Of a stretch of DNA of 64,000 nt, positions 1-9,883 are shown piece after piece (the first letter of the stretch is position 1; the number at the start of each line of letters is the position of its first letter). Source of the stretch: Burkholderia sp. WP9 (lineage in GTDB: Bacteria > Pseudomonadota > Gammaproteobacteria > Burkholderiales > Burkholderiaceae); contig NZ_FNTG01000001.1 of assembly GCF_900104795.1 (NCBI RefSeq), forward strand, positions 1,178,001 through 1,242,000, written 5' to 3'. Below the pieces are notes generated by a model. That model searched no databases and was not told the DNA's origin. It saw only the letters and a program-made list of their open reading frames with translations. A program made the position numbers and the translations under genes.

Positions 1-820
1 GGCGGTGAAACTGGTCGGCGAAGAAACCTTCCGCCTGTGCAGCGAATATCTCGACGACGTGCTGCTCGTAAATACCGACGCACTCTGCGCCGCGATCAAG
101 GATGTTTTCCAGGACACCCGCAGCGTGCTGGAGCCCGCGGGTTCTTTGGCCGTAGCCGGTGCCAAGCAGTATGCGGAGCGCGAAGGCATCGAGAACCAGA
201 CGCTGATCGCGATCACGTCCGGTGCGAACATGAACTTCGACCGCATGCGCTTCGTGGCCGAACGCGCCGAAGTGGGTGAAGCGCGCGAAGCCGTGTTTGC
301 CGTGACGATCCCCGAAGAGCGCGGCAGTTTCCGGCGTTTCTGCGAACTGGTGGGCACGCGCAGCGTCACCGAGTTCAACTATCGCATTGCGGACGCGAAT
401 TCCGCCCATATCTTCGTGGGCGTGCAGATCAGGAATCGCAGCGAATCGGCGCAGATCGCCGGCGCATTCGAAGCGCACGGGTTCGCCACAGTGGACCTCA
501 CGTTCGACGAACTCTCCAAGCAGCACATCCGCTACATGGTGGGCGGCCGCTCGCCTCTGGCGCACGACGAACGTCTGTTCCGTTTCGAGTTTCCCGAGCG
601 TCCGGGCGCGCTGATGAAATTCCTTTCGTCGATGGCGCCGAACTGGAATATCAGCCTGTTCCACTACCGCAACCAGGGCGCGGACTACAGCTCGATTCTG
701 GTCGGCATCCAGGTGCCGGTGAGCGAGAACGAGGCTTTTGATCGTTTTCTCGCCACGCTCGGCTATCCGAACTGGGAAGAGACGCAAAACCCGGTGTATC
801 GCCTGTTTCTCGCATCGTAG
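1..820 (+). CDS. ilvA: Threonine ammonia-lyase, biosynthetic (IlvA), 3' part
   Basis: This is the 3' end of a gene that starts before the window. The visible 272 codons begin in the last part of the PLP fold (SGANMNFDRMRFVAERAE, about residues 66-83 of the visible part). Two ACT-like regulatory domains follow: about residues 95-170 (EERGSFRRFCELVG) and 190-265 (FPERPGALMKFLSSM). This layout is that of the long biosynthetic enzyme that deaminates threonine to 2-oxobutanoate for isoleucine synthesis and is feedback-regulated through the paired ACT domains. The GTG at position 5 is internal, not a start. The next gene, the pobA remnant, is 239 bp downstream and unrelated. Confidence 0.93.
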   Translation, partial: AVKLVGEETFRLCSEYLDDVLLVNTDALCAAIKDVFQDTRSVLEPAGSLAVAGAKQYAEREGIENQTLIAITSGANMNFDRMRFVAERAEVGEAREAVFAVTIPEERGSFRRFCELVGTRSVTEFNYRIADANSAHIFVGVQIRNRSESAQIAGAFEAHGFATVDLTFDELSKQHIRYMVGGRSPLAHDERLFRFEFPERPGALMKFLSSMAPNWNISLFHYRNQGADYSSILVGIQVPVSENEAFDRFLATLGYPNWEETQNPVYRLFLAS

Positions 821-912
821 AGCGGCTCGGGGTTTACCTTGACGTAGTGCGTGCCGCGCGACGAATGAGTCGTGCAGCGAATGCGCCACGAGCCCTGCCT
901 GGACGGCGTTAG

Positions 913-2007
<1,095 letters not shown>

Positions 2008-2125
2008 ATGAAATCTTTCCCGGCGAATGCAGCGGGACGAAACGACAGCGGCTTATGTCCGCGCTGTCATTTTGCCGGGGTATGCTCTCCCTTTAGTGTG
2101 TTCTTCGAAAAAGGGGCAGAGGCAA

Positions 2126-2890
2126 ATGCGGCGTGTCATATTCAACCAGAAGGGCGGGGTGGGCAAATCGACCATCGTGTGCAACCTGGCGGCCATCAAC
2201 GCCAGCGAGAACCTGCGTACGCTGGTTATCGATCTCGACCCTCAGGGTAACTCCAGCCAGTATCTGCTTGGCAAAGAGGCCCGCGATCTCAAGCCCAACG
2301 TCGCGGACTTCTTCGAAACGGCCTTGAGTTTCAGCTTCAGACCGACGCCGGTCTCGACGTTCATTCACCGCACGCCGTTCGAAAACCTCGACGTGATGCC
2401 CTCTCATCCGGATCTCGACACGCTTCACGGCAAGCTGGAGTCGCGCTACAAGATCTACAAGCTGCGTGACGCGTTGAACGAACTGGACGAGTACGACGCG
2501 ATTTACATCGATACGCCTCCGGCATTGAATTTCTATACCCGCTCCGCGCTGATTGCGGTCGAGCGCTGCCTGATTCCTTTCGACTGCGACGATTTTTCCC
2601 GCCGCGCCCTGTATACGCTGCTCGACAACGTCAAGGAGATTCAGCAGGACCATAACGCCGGCCTGGAAGTCGAAGGTATCGTGATCAACCAGTTTCAGCC
2701 GCGCGCAAGCCTGCCCCTTCAACTGGTCGAGGAGCTGATCAGCGAGGGCTTGCCTGTGCTGGAGTCGCGATTGTCGACTTCGGTGAAGATTCGCGAGTCG
2801 CATCAGTACGCGAAGCCGATGATTCACTTCGACCCGCGTCACAAACTCGCCCATGAATTCATGGCATTGCATCGGGAGCTGATTGGATAG
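2126..2890 (+). CDS. Orphan ParA/MinD-type ATPase
   Basis: A 254-residue ParA-family protein with the deviant Walker A motif KGGVGKST at about residues 8-15, a Walker A' region LVIDLDPQGNS near residue 37, and the Walker B-like IYIDTPPAL around residue 126. Such ATPases form DNA- or membrane-associated dimers that position plasmids, chromosomes or protein complexes. The ATG was chosen because the protein core starts there (MRRVIFNQKGG) and a purine-rich GGGGCAGAGG lies 5 nt before it. No parB gene, parS-like repeats or replication gene is visible nearby, so its cargo is unknown. It stands alone between the pobA remnant and a GST gene. Confidence 0.85.
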   Translation: MRRVIFNQKGGVGKSTIVCNLAAINASENLRTLVIDLDPQGNSSQYLLGKEARDLKPNVADFFETALSFSFRPTPVSTFIHRTPFENLDVMPSHPDLDTLHGKLESRYKIYKLRDALNELDEYDAIYIDTPPALNFYTRSALIAVERCLIPFDCDDFSRRALYTLLDNVKEIQQDHNAGLEVEGIVINQFQPRASLPLQLVEELISEGLPVLESRLSTSVKIRESHQYAKPMIHFDPRHKLAHEFMALHRELIG

Positions 2891-3023
2891 TCTCAGGCAT
2901 GCCTCGCTAGTCACGCGTGTCCGGATGGCTTTCGCGACTGAAGAATGAATCCGTTGATCATTCCGTTCGGCGGGCTCGTGAATGTGATAATCGGGCACGT
3001 TCACTCGCTAACGAGGTAATGCA

Positions 3024-3665
3024 ATGCAGGTCTATGGCAGACGCAGTTCGATCAACGTGCAAAAAGTGCTGTGGTGTCTCGCTGAACTGGGTTTCGCAGA
3101 AGGGCGGGAATTTTCGCGGATCGATGCCGGGCTCGAGTTCGGCGTGATCGACACGCCGCCGTATCGTGCGCTCAATCCGAACGGGTTGGTGCCCACGCTC
3201 GTGGATGGTGAGTGCGTGCTGTGGGAGTCGAATACGATCGTGCGCTATCTGGCCGCGAAACACGACGCGCAAACCTTGTTGCCGTCCGAACCCGCTGCGC
3301 GTGCCGATGTCGAGCGCTGGATGGACTGGCAACTCGGCACGCTCTGGGCAACGTTGCGCGTCGCGTTCCTCGGTCTGACGCGAGTGCCGGAGGAGCAACG
3401 CGACTATGACGCCATCGAGCGTTCATATCGCGAAGCAACGCGACTTCTAGGCATTGCGGACGCTGTCCTCGCGAAACACGACTATCTCGCGCAGGATCGC
3501 TTTACCGTGGCCGATATCGGAGTCGGCCTCGCGGCGCACCGCTGGGTGCATCTCGCGGAACGGTTTGCCGACGTGCTCCAGGCGCCGCAGCCCTTGCCTT
3601 CGCTGGACCGCTGGCTTCAGGCGGTCAAGGGCAGGCCGGCTTTTTCCGTGGCGGTCGCTCCCTGA
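3024..3665 (+). CDS. Glutathione S-transferase family protein
   Basis: 213 residues with the two-domain GST layout. An N-terminal thioredoxin-like domain (about 1-80) holds NPNGLVPTLVDG, with the cis-Pro region, and WESNTIVRYLA, with the Glu-Ser pair that contacts the glutathione gamma-glutamyl group. An all-helical C-terminal domain follows, with the motif FTVADIGVGL near residue 160. The likely N-terminal activating residues are the Ser-Ser-Ile-Asn of GRRSSINVQ. Cytosolic; substrate unknown. The gene is monocistronic and a plausible RBS (AACGAGGT) precedes the ATG. The family is too broad to name a reaction. Confidence 0.88.
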   Translation: MQVYGRRSSINVQKVLWCLAELGFAEGREFSRIDAGLEFGVIDTPPYRALNPNGLVPTLVDGECVLWESNTIVRYLAAKHDAQTLLPSEPAARADVERWMDWQLGTLWATLRVAFLGLTRVPEEQRDYDAIERSYREATRLLGIADAVLAKHDYLAQDRFTVADIGVGLAAHRWVHLAERFADVLQAPQPLPSLDRWLQAVKGRPAFSVAVAP

Positions 3666-3702
3666 TTGGGCGTGAGGCGTGGCGCATATGCGCCTCACTC
3701 GA

Positions 3703-3948
3703 TCAAAGTGTCGCGAATAGGCCGACCATAATCGCGCCGAATAGAATCCATTTGAATATGTAGTACGTTGGCCGATGCCATGCCTTTAGACGCTTTCCAA
3801 CCCGTCGCACGGCATACAGATAGTTGAAAATGCGATTCAGAAACCCAATGCGATTTCCGGCTTCGTTCGGCGAGGCTGCCGTGCGAAGCTGAATGGCGGA
3901 AAACATCCGATTGAACGCGGCCGCCCAGCGAAAATACATTGTTCGGAG
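3703..3948 (-). pseudogene. C-terminal remnant of an LpxO-like lipid A hydroxylase
   Basis: The minus strand encodes about 80 residues that match, from memory, the C-terminus of LpxO-type aspartyl/asparaginyl beta-hydroxylases, which 2-hydroxylate a lipid A acyl chain. The features are an FRWAAAFNR segment, AASPNEAGNR, the basic stretch VGKRLKAWHRPTYY and a final hydrophobic helix. The catalytic double-stranded beta-helix part with its His ligands is absent. Translating further upstream in the same frame gives no family-like sequence, so the similarity breaks off near 3948. The ATG at 3939 could start a 78-residue protein, but I read this as the scar of a deleted gene. Not seen: the missing N-terminal part anywhere else in the window. 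Confidence 0.62.
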
Positions 3949-4291
3949 TGGAGAGGCGTTCGGAATGGAGACCGGGGCCGAGTCGCCGCACTCGCTGAAG
4001 CGACCGGGCCTGCGTGGTATAGCGCTCTGAATGACTGCTGCTCCGCAAAACAGGCACTGTGCGCGCCATGCAGAACAGTCCCCGCGTCCGAGCAGAGAAA
4101 GTAGCGTTTTTCAAGCAAATGCCTTTAGAAAACACCGGCTGCCCAACCGTTTTTCATTGTAGTGGCAGCAGCAACAGTGAATTCAGGATTGTCGGATTTA
4201 TCCCGCCGCGTCGGGCACCTACACTGTATTCACCGCTGCAACAACAGCCCCATCCGCAGCGCGTAGAAAGACAATCTCTGGAGGTGGTTTC

Positions 4292-4534
4292 ATGAAGTCG
4301 CTCATTCAAGCTGTTGCTATCGCCGTTGTTCTTGCCGCGCCGGTAGCATCGTTCGCCCAGTCGTCCAATGACGCCGCGTCGCAAGCCGTGCAAGCGCAGG
4401 CCTCGGGCCAGCAACAATCGGCTCAAACGGACAAGAGCGGTTATGGCTCAGGCAGCCGTGGCACGTGGCAAGCGGGTTATGGTAACGACACGACGGTGAG
4501 TTCGTATTCGCCGCCGATCCGCAACATTCGTTAA
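4292..4534 (+). CDS. Small secreted protein, Burkholderia type
   Basis: An 80-residue protein with a clear Sec signal peptide: MKSLIQAVAIAVVLAAP followed by cleavage after ASFA-Q near residue 22. The mature part is short, Gln/Ser/Gly-rich and disordered-looking, and ends YSPPIRNIR. Small exported proteins with the same MKSLIQA-type leader and SFAQS junction are common in Burkholderia, often with a DUF4148 domain, but the typical DUF4148 core is not visible here. A strong RBS (GGAGGTGG) lies just upstream. Location is probably the periplasm. Function unknown. Confidence 0.75.
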   Translation: MKSLIQAVAIAVVLAAPVASFAQSSNDAASQAVQAQASGQQQSAQTDKSGYGSGSRGTWQAGYGNDTTVSSYSPPIRNIR

Positions 4535-4548
4535 GCAAACGACGAAGC

Positions 4549-4585
4549 GCGCGGCGAACAGATCGCCGCGCGGGCGGATTGTTTT
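4549..4585 (+). terminator. Probable factor-independent terminator between convergent genes
   Basis: Stem GCGCGGCGA (4549-4557), loop ACAGA, stem TCGCCGCGC (4563-4571), then after a short gap a GTTTT run at 4581-4585. It sits 15 bp after the small secreted protein gene and directly before the 3' end of the convergent gene. The T-run is not adjacent to the stem, so efficiency is uncertain. Confidence 0.5.
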
Positions 4586-4879
4586 CTATGGCGCGCGCAA
4601 CAGGGTCATTTCGTTGTGCAGCAGCGCCAGCAGATCATCATTACTAGGCCGCGTGCCCCAGTGCCGCGCGCCCGCCACTGACGCAATCGCGATCCACGAG
4701 TGAGGTGGAAACCATTCGCGCAGCAGTGTGCCATCCTGACGCAAACACAATTGGCCGGTCTGCTCGCTGTATTCGGCGCAGATCAGCGTGTCGTTGATTT
4801 GTGCGGTGACTCGGAGTGGATCGCTGCGTAGCACAATGTTGCTCCCGCGGATTAGGTGGCGCCAATGCGTGCGCGGCAC
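4586..4879 (-). CDS. Hypothetical protein, 97 residues
   Basis: Reads from a GTG at 4879, with no ATG available near the start, to 4586. The sequence has a balanced composition for a small soluble protein (LICAEYSEQTGQLCLRQDGTL; HSWIAIASVAG) and no signal peptide or membrane helix. I do not recognise the family. It is followed at a short distance by the convergent terminator and preceded on the same strand by the gene for a His-rich secreted protein 33 bp away, so the two may be co-transcribed. The start is uncertain; a GTG further in (IVLRSD) is possible. Confidence 0.5.
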   Translation of the reverse strand: MPRTHWRHLIRGSNIVLRSDPLRVTAQINDTLICAEYSEQTGQLCLRQDGTLLREWFPPHSWIAIASVAGARHWGTRPSNDDLLALLHNEMTLLRAP

Positions 4880-4912
4880 GGTCGCGTCATCAACGCGAGC
4901 GTGCCGCGTGCA

Positions 4913-5314
4913 TCAATGATCGCCGTGACCGTGACCGTAGCCGCGTTCGTCGCCGCGATCATCGCCATGGCCATGCCAGCCGTTATCGTGACCGCGCCAG
5001 TCGCCGTGCGGACCACGCGCCTCGTGCCATTCGCGTCCGTCGCGGTGACGCTCTTCCCACTCGCGCCGCTCCCAGTAGCGGCGGCCGTCGTAATAGCGCT
5101 CGCCGTACCAGCCCGGACTCACCACGACCACCGGCGGAGCCGGAGCGTAAACCGGCGGCGGGGGCGGGGCATACACGGGTTCGGGCGCGTAAGCGACCCC
5201 GGGAATGCCGATGTTCACACCCACATCGACGTGGGCCAGCGCGACTGACGATGCGCCGATTCCGAGTCCCGCAACGATCGCCATGGACAGCCAGCGGTTT
5301 CGTGATTTGTTCAT
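4913..5314 (-). CDS. Secreted Pro-rich/His-rich protein
   Basis: 133 residues from an ATG that begins a good signal peptide (MNKSRNRWLSMAIVAGLGIGASSVALA, cleaved near residue 27). The mature protein starts HVDVGVNIGIPG, then has a proline repeat region (APEPVYAPPPPPVYAPAP), a Tyr/Arg-rich middle (WYGERYYDGRRYWERR) and a C-terminal tail dense in His, Gly and Asp (GHGDDRGDERGYGHGHGD). The His/Asp tail suggests metal binding. This kind of surface or periplasmic protein is frequent in Burkholderia, function unproven. It lies beside a small lipoprotein gene whose tail is also His/Asp-rich. Confidence 0.75.
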   Translation of the reverse strand: MNKSRNRWLSMAIVAGLGIGASSVALAHVDVGVNIGIPGVAYAPEPVYAPPPPPVYAPAPPVVVVSPGWYGERYYDGRRYWERREWEERHRDGREWHEARGPHGDWRGHDNGWHGHGDDRGDERGYGHGHGDH

Positions 5315-5367
5315 GTTGTATTTCCCGCTTCTACGATAGTGAGTGGAAAGTCTTGTGTGGCTCGCGC

Positions 5368-5499
5368 TCAATAGCGGTCGCGATCGTGATAGCGATAATG
5401 GTCATGATCGTGGTAACCGCCCTCGGGGACGACGATGCAACCGCTCAATGCACCGCCGAGCGTGACGGCGAGAATGGCCAGCGCGAAAATTCTTTTCAT
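5368..5499 (-). CDS. Small lipoprotein with His/Asp-rich tail
   Basis: 43 residues: MKRIFALAILAVTLGGALSGC is a lipoprotein signal peptide with lipobox LSGC (lipidated Cys at residue 21). A short tail, IVVPEGGYHDHDHYRYHDRDRY, contains alternating His and Asp. The ATG at 5499 has GGAGCAAC just upstream. Likely anchored in a periplasm-facing membrane and possibly metal-binding. It sits 53 bp upstream of the secreted His-rich protein gene on the same strand, suggesting a small operon. Confidence 0.72.
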   Translation of the reverse strand: MKRIFALAILAVTLGGALSGCIVVPEGGYHDHDHYRYHDRDRY

Positions 5500-6113
5500 G
5501 ACGTTGCTCCTGTTTCCTTGTGACCCGAACTCTACTGACCGGCCGTATTTCCGGTGTGTTTGTGTGTAACAGGACGTGTCGATAGGCGCGTGTGGCGACA
5601 ACGCGTGTACCGCGTAAGGGGCGCACGCCAGAGCCTGGTGAGAAGAGGGCGGATTATGCGGCGATCGGCGCGCAAGCCATTGAACGCACTGCAAATACAG
5701 CGTGATGGTCGACCCTTGCGCAAAGCGCTGCGGGCCGATCGGCGTGTGGATCGGCGGCACCCGGTCTCGTGGCGGGCAGGATTACCGCATCCATGCCGTA
5801 CGGATACATTCAGTTGCAGACTAAGTTGCTGACCGGCGCTGTTGGCCGATTGAATCGCTCCGGTCGATTGATGATCCGCCGAAACATTGCGCGTGAGTGT
5901 CAGGACGTGGACAGTCGCCATTGGCGCCCGGCATGCGTAGCGACACGATTACGTCGATATCGACGCGGTGACGTCCGCGCGCGAACCTGGAACGTCGCGC
6001 GTGATAAGCACATGAAAAACAAGTCTTTTACGCGCGTGGCCAAGACTGGTTAGATCACGGGATCGACTGTCCGTCGGTCGATCCCGTTCAATCGCATTTC
6101 TTGCCGGTCAGCC
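5500..6113. other. 614-bp stretch without a recognisable gene
   Basis: No reading frame here looks coding on composition, and no RNA gene or repeat is visible. It should hold the promoter of the small lipoprotein gene (minus) and that of the Crp/Fnr regulator gene (plus). A weak dyad GATCG-ACTGTCCGTCGGT-CGATC occurs at about 6060-6082, about 30 bp before the regulator start. Confidence 0.5.
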
Positions 6114-6926
6114 ATGAGCACACTTACCGAAGCGTTCACGCCGGATGCCGCGGCGCTCGCCGCGCGCCGGATGCCCTCGCGTGCTGCACCATTGGAGTGG
6201 TCGCGGCGCGACGGCCGCATGCTCGACGCCGATCTGCGCGAGGCGATCCACGCGGCCTTCACCGCGAACCCGTGCCTGAAGAGTTGGCCTGCCCACGCGA
6301 TCGACGCGCTGTGCGACGCCGGCCACCTCCGCACGTGGACCAACGGCGAGTTGATTTTCGCGCGCGACGAGCCGTGCGACGACATTCAGGTGGTACTGTC
6401 CGGCGCGATCGAAATGAGCTGGACCAACGCGGCCGGCGTCCGCGCGGTGGCGGTGTATATGTGGCCGAACGAGGTCATCAATTTCATTCCGGTTCTGGAC
6501 CGGCGCGGTTCGATGCATGATCAGCGCGCGCACGGTTCGACCACGCTGTTCCACATTCCCGGTCAAGCGCTGTTCGATCTGTTCGCCCGCGAGCCGGTGC
6601 TGTTGCGCAACGTGCTGGATCTGATCTGCCTGCGCAGCCGCGCACTGCACGGCCGCATGGGCAAGACGGCGCTGGCGGGTTTTCGCGCGCGCATGGCGGA
6701 CCAGTTGCTCGCGCTCACCGAGTGGCATGGCAGACGAACGGAGCGGGGCGTCGAGTTGACGATCAGACTCTCGCAGGAGGATCTCGCGGCCTTGCTTGCC
6801 GCGTCACGGCAGAGCGTCAACAAGGAACTGCGCTGGCTGGTGCGCAACGGTATCGTCGACGTGCGTTATAGCCGTCTGACCGTGATCGACATGAAGGCGC
6901 TGCGCGAACTGAGCGAGGCCGCGTGA
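6114..6926 (+). CDS. Crp/Fnr-family transcriptional regulator
   Basis: 270 residues. A cyclic-nucleotide-binding-type beta-barrel (about residues 50-165) includes [27 protein letters not shown]-terminal winged HTH has the recognition region [20 protein letters not shown] (about 221-240). The four-Cys iron-sulfur pattern of FNR is not present, so an oxygen-sensing cluster is unlikely. The ligand is unknown. It lies 130 bp upstream of a TauD-type dioxygenase gene in the same direction, which makes that gene a plausible target. Confidence 0.88.
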   Translation: MSTLTEAFTPDAAALAARRMPSRAAPLEWSRRDGRMLDADLREAIHAAFTANPCLKSWPAHAIDALCDAGHLRTWTNGELIFARDEPCDDIQVVLSGAIEMSWTNAAGVRAVAVYMWPNEVINFIPVLDRRGSMHDQRAHGSTTLFHIPGQALFDLFAREPVLLRNVLDLICLRSRALHGRMGKTALAGFRARMADQLLALTEWHGRRTERGVELTIRLSQEDLAALLAASRQSVNKELRWLVRNGIVDVRYSRLTVIDMKALRELSEAA

Positions 6927-7056
6927 GAAAACTGATAACGATATAAAAAGCGCTTCTATCAAGTGTCCAAAGCGCGATAGATTCGCGGCGCCCACCCTGT
7001 CGATAATGACTCGTCGATTCAGACCTGTCCTGTCCTCAAACCGGGAGTTGCATCAC

Positions 7057-7989
7057 ATGTCGAACCTCAGTCTCGCGACGTCCAACGCACTGGACATTCA
7101 TCCCGTCACTGGCCGCATCGGCGCGGAAGTTCGCGGCGTACGGCTGTCCGGCCAGCTCGAGCCCGCAACGCTCGAAGCCATTCGCGCGGCGTTGCTGCGT
7201 CACAAGGTGATCTTTTTCCGCGGCCAGACGCACTTGCAGGACGCCGACCAGGAAGCGTTCGCCAAGCTGCTCGGCGAGCCGGTTTCGCATCCCACGGTGC
7301 CGGTGGTGGACGGCACGGACTATCTGCTCGAACTCGACTCGCATCGCGGCGGCCGCGCGAATTCATGGCATACGGATGTGACCTTCGTCGATGCCTATCC
7401 GCAAGCGTCGATCCTGCGCGGCGTGACGATTCCGGAAGTAGGCGGCGACACGGTATGGGCCAACACGGCCACCGCCTATGACGATCTGCCGCCGCCACTC
7501 AAGGCGCTCGCCGAACAATTGTGGGCCGTGCACAGCAACGAATACGACTATGCGAACCACGCGAACGTCGGCGAGCGCGGGCGCGATACCGAGGCGTTGA
7601 AACGTTACCGCGAGGCGTTCGTGTCCACGCGCTACGAGACCGAGCATCCGGTCGTGCGCGTGCATCCGGAATCCGGCGAAAAGACCTTGATTCTCGGGCA
7701 CTTCGTGGAGAGTTTCGTGGGCCTCACGCCGAGTGCGTCGGCGCATGTGCTCGAACTGCTGCAAGGCTACGTGACGCGGCTGGAGAACATCGTGCGCTGG
7801 CGCTGGCAGACTGGCGACGTGGCGATCTGGGACAACCGCGCGACCCAGCACTACGCGGTCAACGACTATGGCGACGCCCACCGGGTGGTGCGGCGCGTCA
7901 CGCTGAAAGGCGATGTGCCGGTCAGCGTCGACGGCCGCCGCAGCTTCACGCGCAGTGTCGAACCGAGACCGGCGGCGAAGGCGGCCTGA
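7057..7989 (+). CDS. TauD/TfdA-family Fe(II)/2-oxoglutarate dioxygenase
   Basis: 310 residues from the ATG at 7057 ([19 protein letters not shown]). The iron-binding triad is visible as H-x-D in SWHTDVTF (about residues 106-108) and a distal His in [10 protein letters not shown], followed by the 2-oxoglutarate-binding Arg in [10 protein letters not shown]. Members hydroxylate sulfonates (taurine), alkyl sulfates or aryloxyacetates, releasing sulfite or the matching fragment with succinate and CO2. No ABC sulfonate transporter is adjacent, so the substrate is unresolved. The upstream Crp/Fnr gene may control it; the 3' end faces the IclR-type gene. Confidence 0.9.
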   Translation: MSNLSLATSNALDIHPVTGRIGAEVRGVRLSGQLEPATLEAIRAALLRHKVIFFRGQTHLQDADQEAFAKLLGEPVSHPTVPVVDGTDYLLELDSHRGGRANSWHTDVTFVDAYPQASILRGVTIPEVGGDTVWANTATAYDDLPPPLKALAEQLWAVHSNEYDYANHANVGERGRDTEALKRYREAFVSTRYETEHPVVRVHPESGEKTLILGHFVESFVGLTPSASAHVLELLQGYVTRLENIVRWRWQTGDVAIWDNRATQHYAVNDYGDAHRVVRRVTLKGDVPVSVDGRRSFTRSVEPRPAAKAA

Positions 7990-8045
7990 GGGTCGTGCTC
8001 ACCTCGATTGCTCGCGAGTGGTTTCGTTCAGCGCGTATGGCGCGG

Positions 8046-8933
8046 CTATTCAGTGGCGAGGTGCGCCGGCGCGGTTGTTTCCCGATAGCCGAGCCGCGTC
8101 GAGATCGCGAGGCCCGACTTTCTGAGCAGCGCGACGTAGTGCGACTTGGTGTCGGCGCCGCAACGCATGGTCGGAAATGAAATGGACAAACCGGCGATCA
8201 CGCGGCCGAAGCGGTCGAACACCGGCACGGCGAGACACTGCAGGCCTTCTTCCTGTTCCTCGTTATCCTCGCCGTAACCCTGCTCGCGCACGCGCGGCAG
8301 AATGCTGAGCACGGCTTCGGCGGAGGCAAGCGTCTTTTGCGTCGACTTGCGGAATTCGACGTGGGAAAGCACTTCGCGCGCGTCGGCCGGTTCCATCCAC
8401 GCGAGCAGCACCTTGCCGATCGCCGTGCTATGCAGCGGATTGCGCCGGCCGATGCGCGATTGCATGCGCAGCCCGTAATCGGCGTCGATCTTGTGAATGT
8501 AGATGATGGCGTCTTCGTCGAAAGCACCCAAGTGCACCGCCTCGCGCGTCGCCGCGCCGATGCGGCGCATCTCGACGTCGGCCTCGCGGACCAGATCGAC
8601 GCTTTCCAACGCTTTCGCGCCGAGTTCGAACAGGCGGATGGTCAGCCGGTAGCGCTCGGTTTCCACTTCCTGCGTCACGTAGCCGAGCGCCTTCAACGTC
8701 TGGATCACGCGATGCACGGTAGTCTTCGACATGCCGAGCCGCTGCGACAGTTCGCTGATGCCGATCTGTCCGCTGTCGCCGATCGCGCCGAGAATGGCGA
8801 AGACCCGGCCGATCGACGAGGCCGATTCGCCCTTGTCGCAAACCATGCCGCCCACGCCGCCGAAGTCGGCGTTCTCCGCGTCCTGTACGTGGGCGGGGGC
8901 GTCGTCCTTGCGCTGTTTGCCTGTTGCTGCCAT
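8046..8933 (-). CDS. IclR-family regulator, KdgR-like
   Basis: 295 residues. An N-terminal winged HTH contains ISELSQRLGMSKTTVHRVIQ (about 58-77). An IclR-type effector-binding domain follows (about 110-285, with GRRNPLHSTAIGKVLLAW). A roughly 30-residue N-terminal extension precedes the HTH. It is the last gene of the kduI-kduD-regulator set on the minus strand (91 bp after kduD), and KdgR, the classical repressor of kdu/kdg genes, belongs to this family. I infer it responds to 2-keto-3-deoxygluconate or a related uronate intermediate. Two palindromes between kduI and kdgT are candidate operators. Confidence 0.85.
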   Translation of the reverse strand: MAATGKQRKDDAPAHVQDAENADFGGVGGMVCDKGESASSIGRVFAILGAIGDSGQIGISELSQRLGMSKTTVHRVIQTLKALGYVTQEVETERYRLTIRLFELGAKALESVDLVREADVEMRRIGAATREAVHLGAFDEDAIIYIHKIDADYGLRMQSRIGRRNPLHSTAIGKVLLAWMEPADAREVLSHVEFRKSTQKTLASAEAVLSILPRVREQGYGEDNEEQEEGLQCLAVPVFDRFGRVIAGLSISFPTMRCGADTKSHYVALLRKSGLAISTRLGYRETTAPAHLATE

Positions 8934-9024
8934 TGCCTTCTTCCCTGTCTATGCGTTGCCGCGCCGCCAACGCGCGTGTCGGCGACGCGCCGAGAGCATA
9001 CCGCGTCCCGCGCGCGCTGCCGAG

Positions 9025-9795
9025 TCAACGCGCGAGCCAGCCGCCGTCCACCGCCAGTGTATGCCCGTGCACATAGTCCGAAGCGGATGACGCGAGGAAC
9101 ACGACCGGGCCCGCCAGGTCTTCCGGGGTGCCCCAACGGGCGGCCGGAATGCGGCCGAGAATCTCGTCGTTGCGCTGCGCATCGTCGCGCAAGGCCGCCG
9201 TGTTCGCAGTCGCCATGTAGCCTGGCGCGATCGCATTCACATTGATGCCTTGCGCCGCCCATTCGTTCGCGAGCAACCGCGTGAGCCCGAGCACGCCGCT
9301 TTTCGATGCCGTATAGGAGGCCACCCGTATGCCGCCCTGAAACGACAGCATCGACGCGACATTGATGATCTTGCCACCGCTTCGCTGCTTGACGAACTGC
9401 CGCGCGGCGGCCTGCGAGAGAAAGAACAGGCTCTTCAGATTGACGTCCACGACCGCGTCCCAGTCGGCTTCGGTGAAATCGAGCGCGTTCTCGCGGCGGA
9501 TGAGGCCCGCGTTGTTCACCAGCACGTCGATGCGGCCGAAAGCCTCGACCGCGGCGCGCACGATGTCCTCGACCGGCGCGATCGAGCCGAGATCGGCGCG
9601 CACGTCCGCGAAGCGTCGGCCGGTTGCGGCCACGCGCGCGGGCGTGTCGCCGGCGTCGGCCCGGCTCACGCCGACAATGTCGCAGCCGGCGTTTGCCAGC
9701 GCGAGCGCCATGGCCGCGCCAAGGCCCGTGTTGCTGCCGGTGACGATGGCGACGCGGCCGGTGAGATCAAAGGTGTTCACGGTATTCAAGCCCAT
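9025..9795 (-). CDS. kduD: 2-dehydro-3-deoxy-D-gluconate 5-dehydrogenase (KduD)
   Basis: A 256-residue short-chain dehydrogenase. The cofactor motif TGSNTGLGAAMAL follows VAIVTG near residue 17. The catalytic Ser is in NVASMLSFQGG and the Tyr-x3-Lys in SYTASKSGVLG. KduD reduces 2,5-diketo-3-deoxygluconate to 2-keto-3-deoxygluconate in pectin/alginate-type uronate breakdown. The ATG at 9795 was chosen because it gives the family's length and N-terminus (NTFDLTGRVAIVTG). It follows kduI after 88 bp on the same strand. Confidence 0.9.
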   Translation of the reverse strand: MGLNTVNTFDLTGRVAIVTGSNTGLGAAMALALANAGCDIVGVSRADAGDTPARVAATGRRFADVRADLGSIAPVEDIVRAAVEAFGRIDVLVNNAGLIRRENALDFTEADWDAVVDVNLKSLFFLSQAAARQFVKQRSGGKIINVASMLSFQGGIRVASYTASKSGVLGLTRLLANEWAAQGINVNAIAPGYMATANTAALRDDAQRNDEILGRIPAARWGTPEDLAGPVVFLASSASDYVHGHTLAVDGGWLAR

Positions 9796-9883
9796 GTCGT
9801 GCGCCGGGAGTTCCTGACGCGAGAGAAGCAGTGAAGCGAGCAGCAAAACAAGCGGTTGAAAAGCGGGCGAAGAAAGCGGCCCG

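Noticed and set aside
2093..3004. Long minus-strand frame opposite parA
   Set aside because: Antisense of the Walker-motif protein; no family features.
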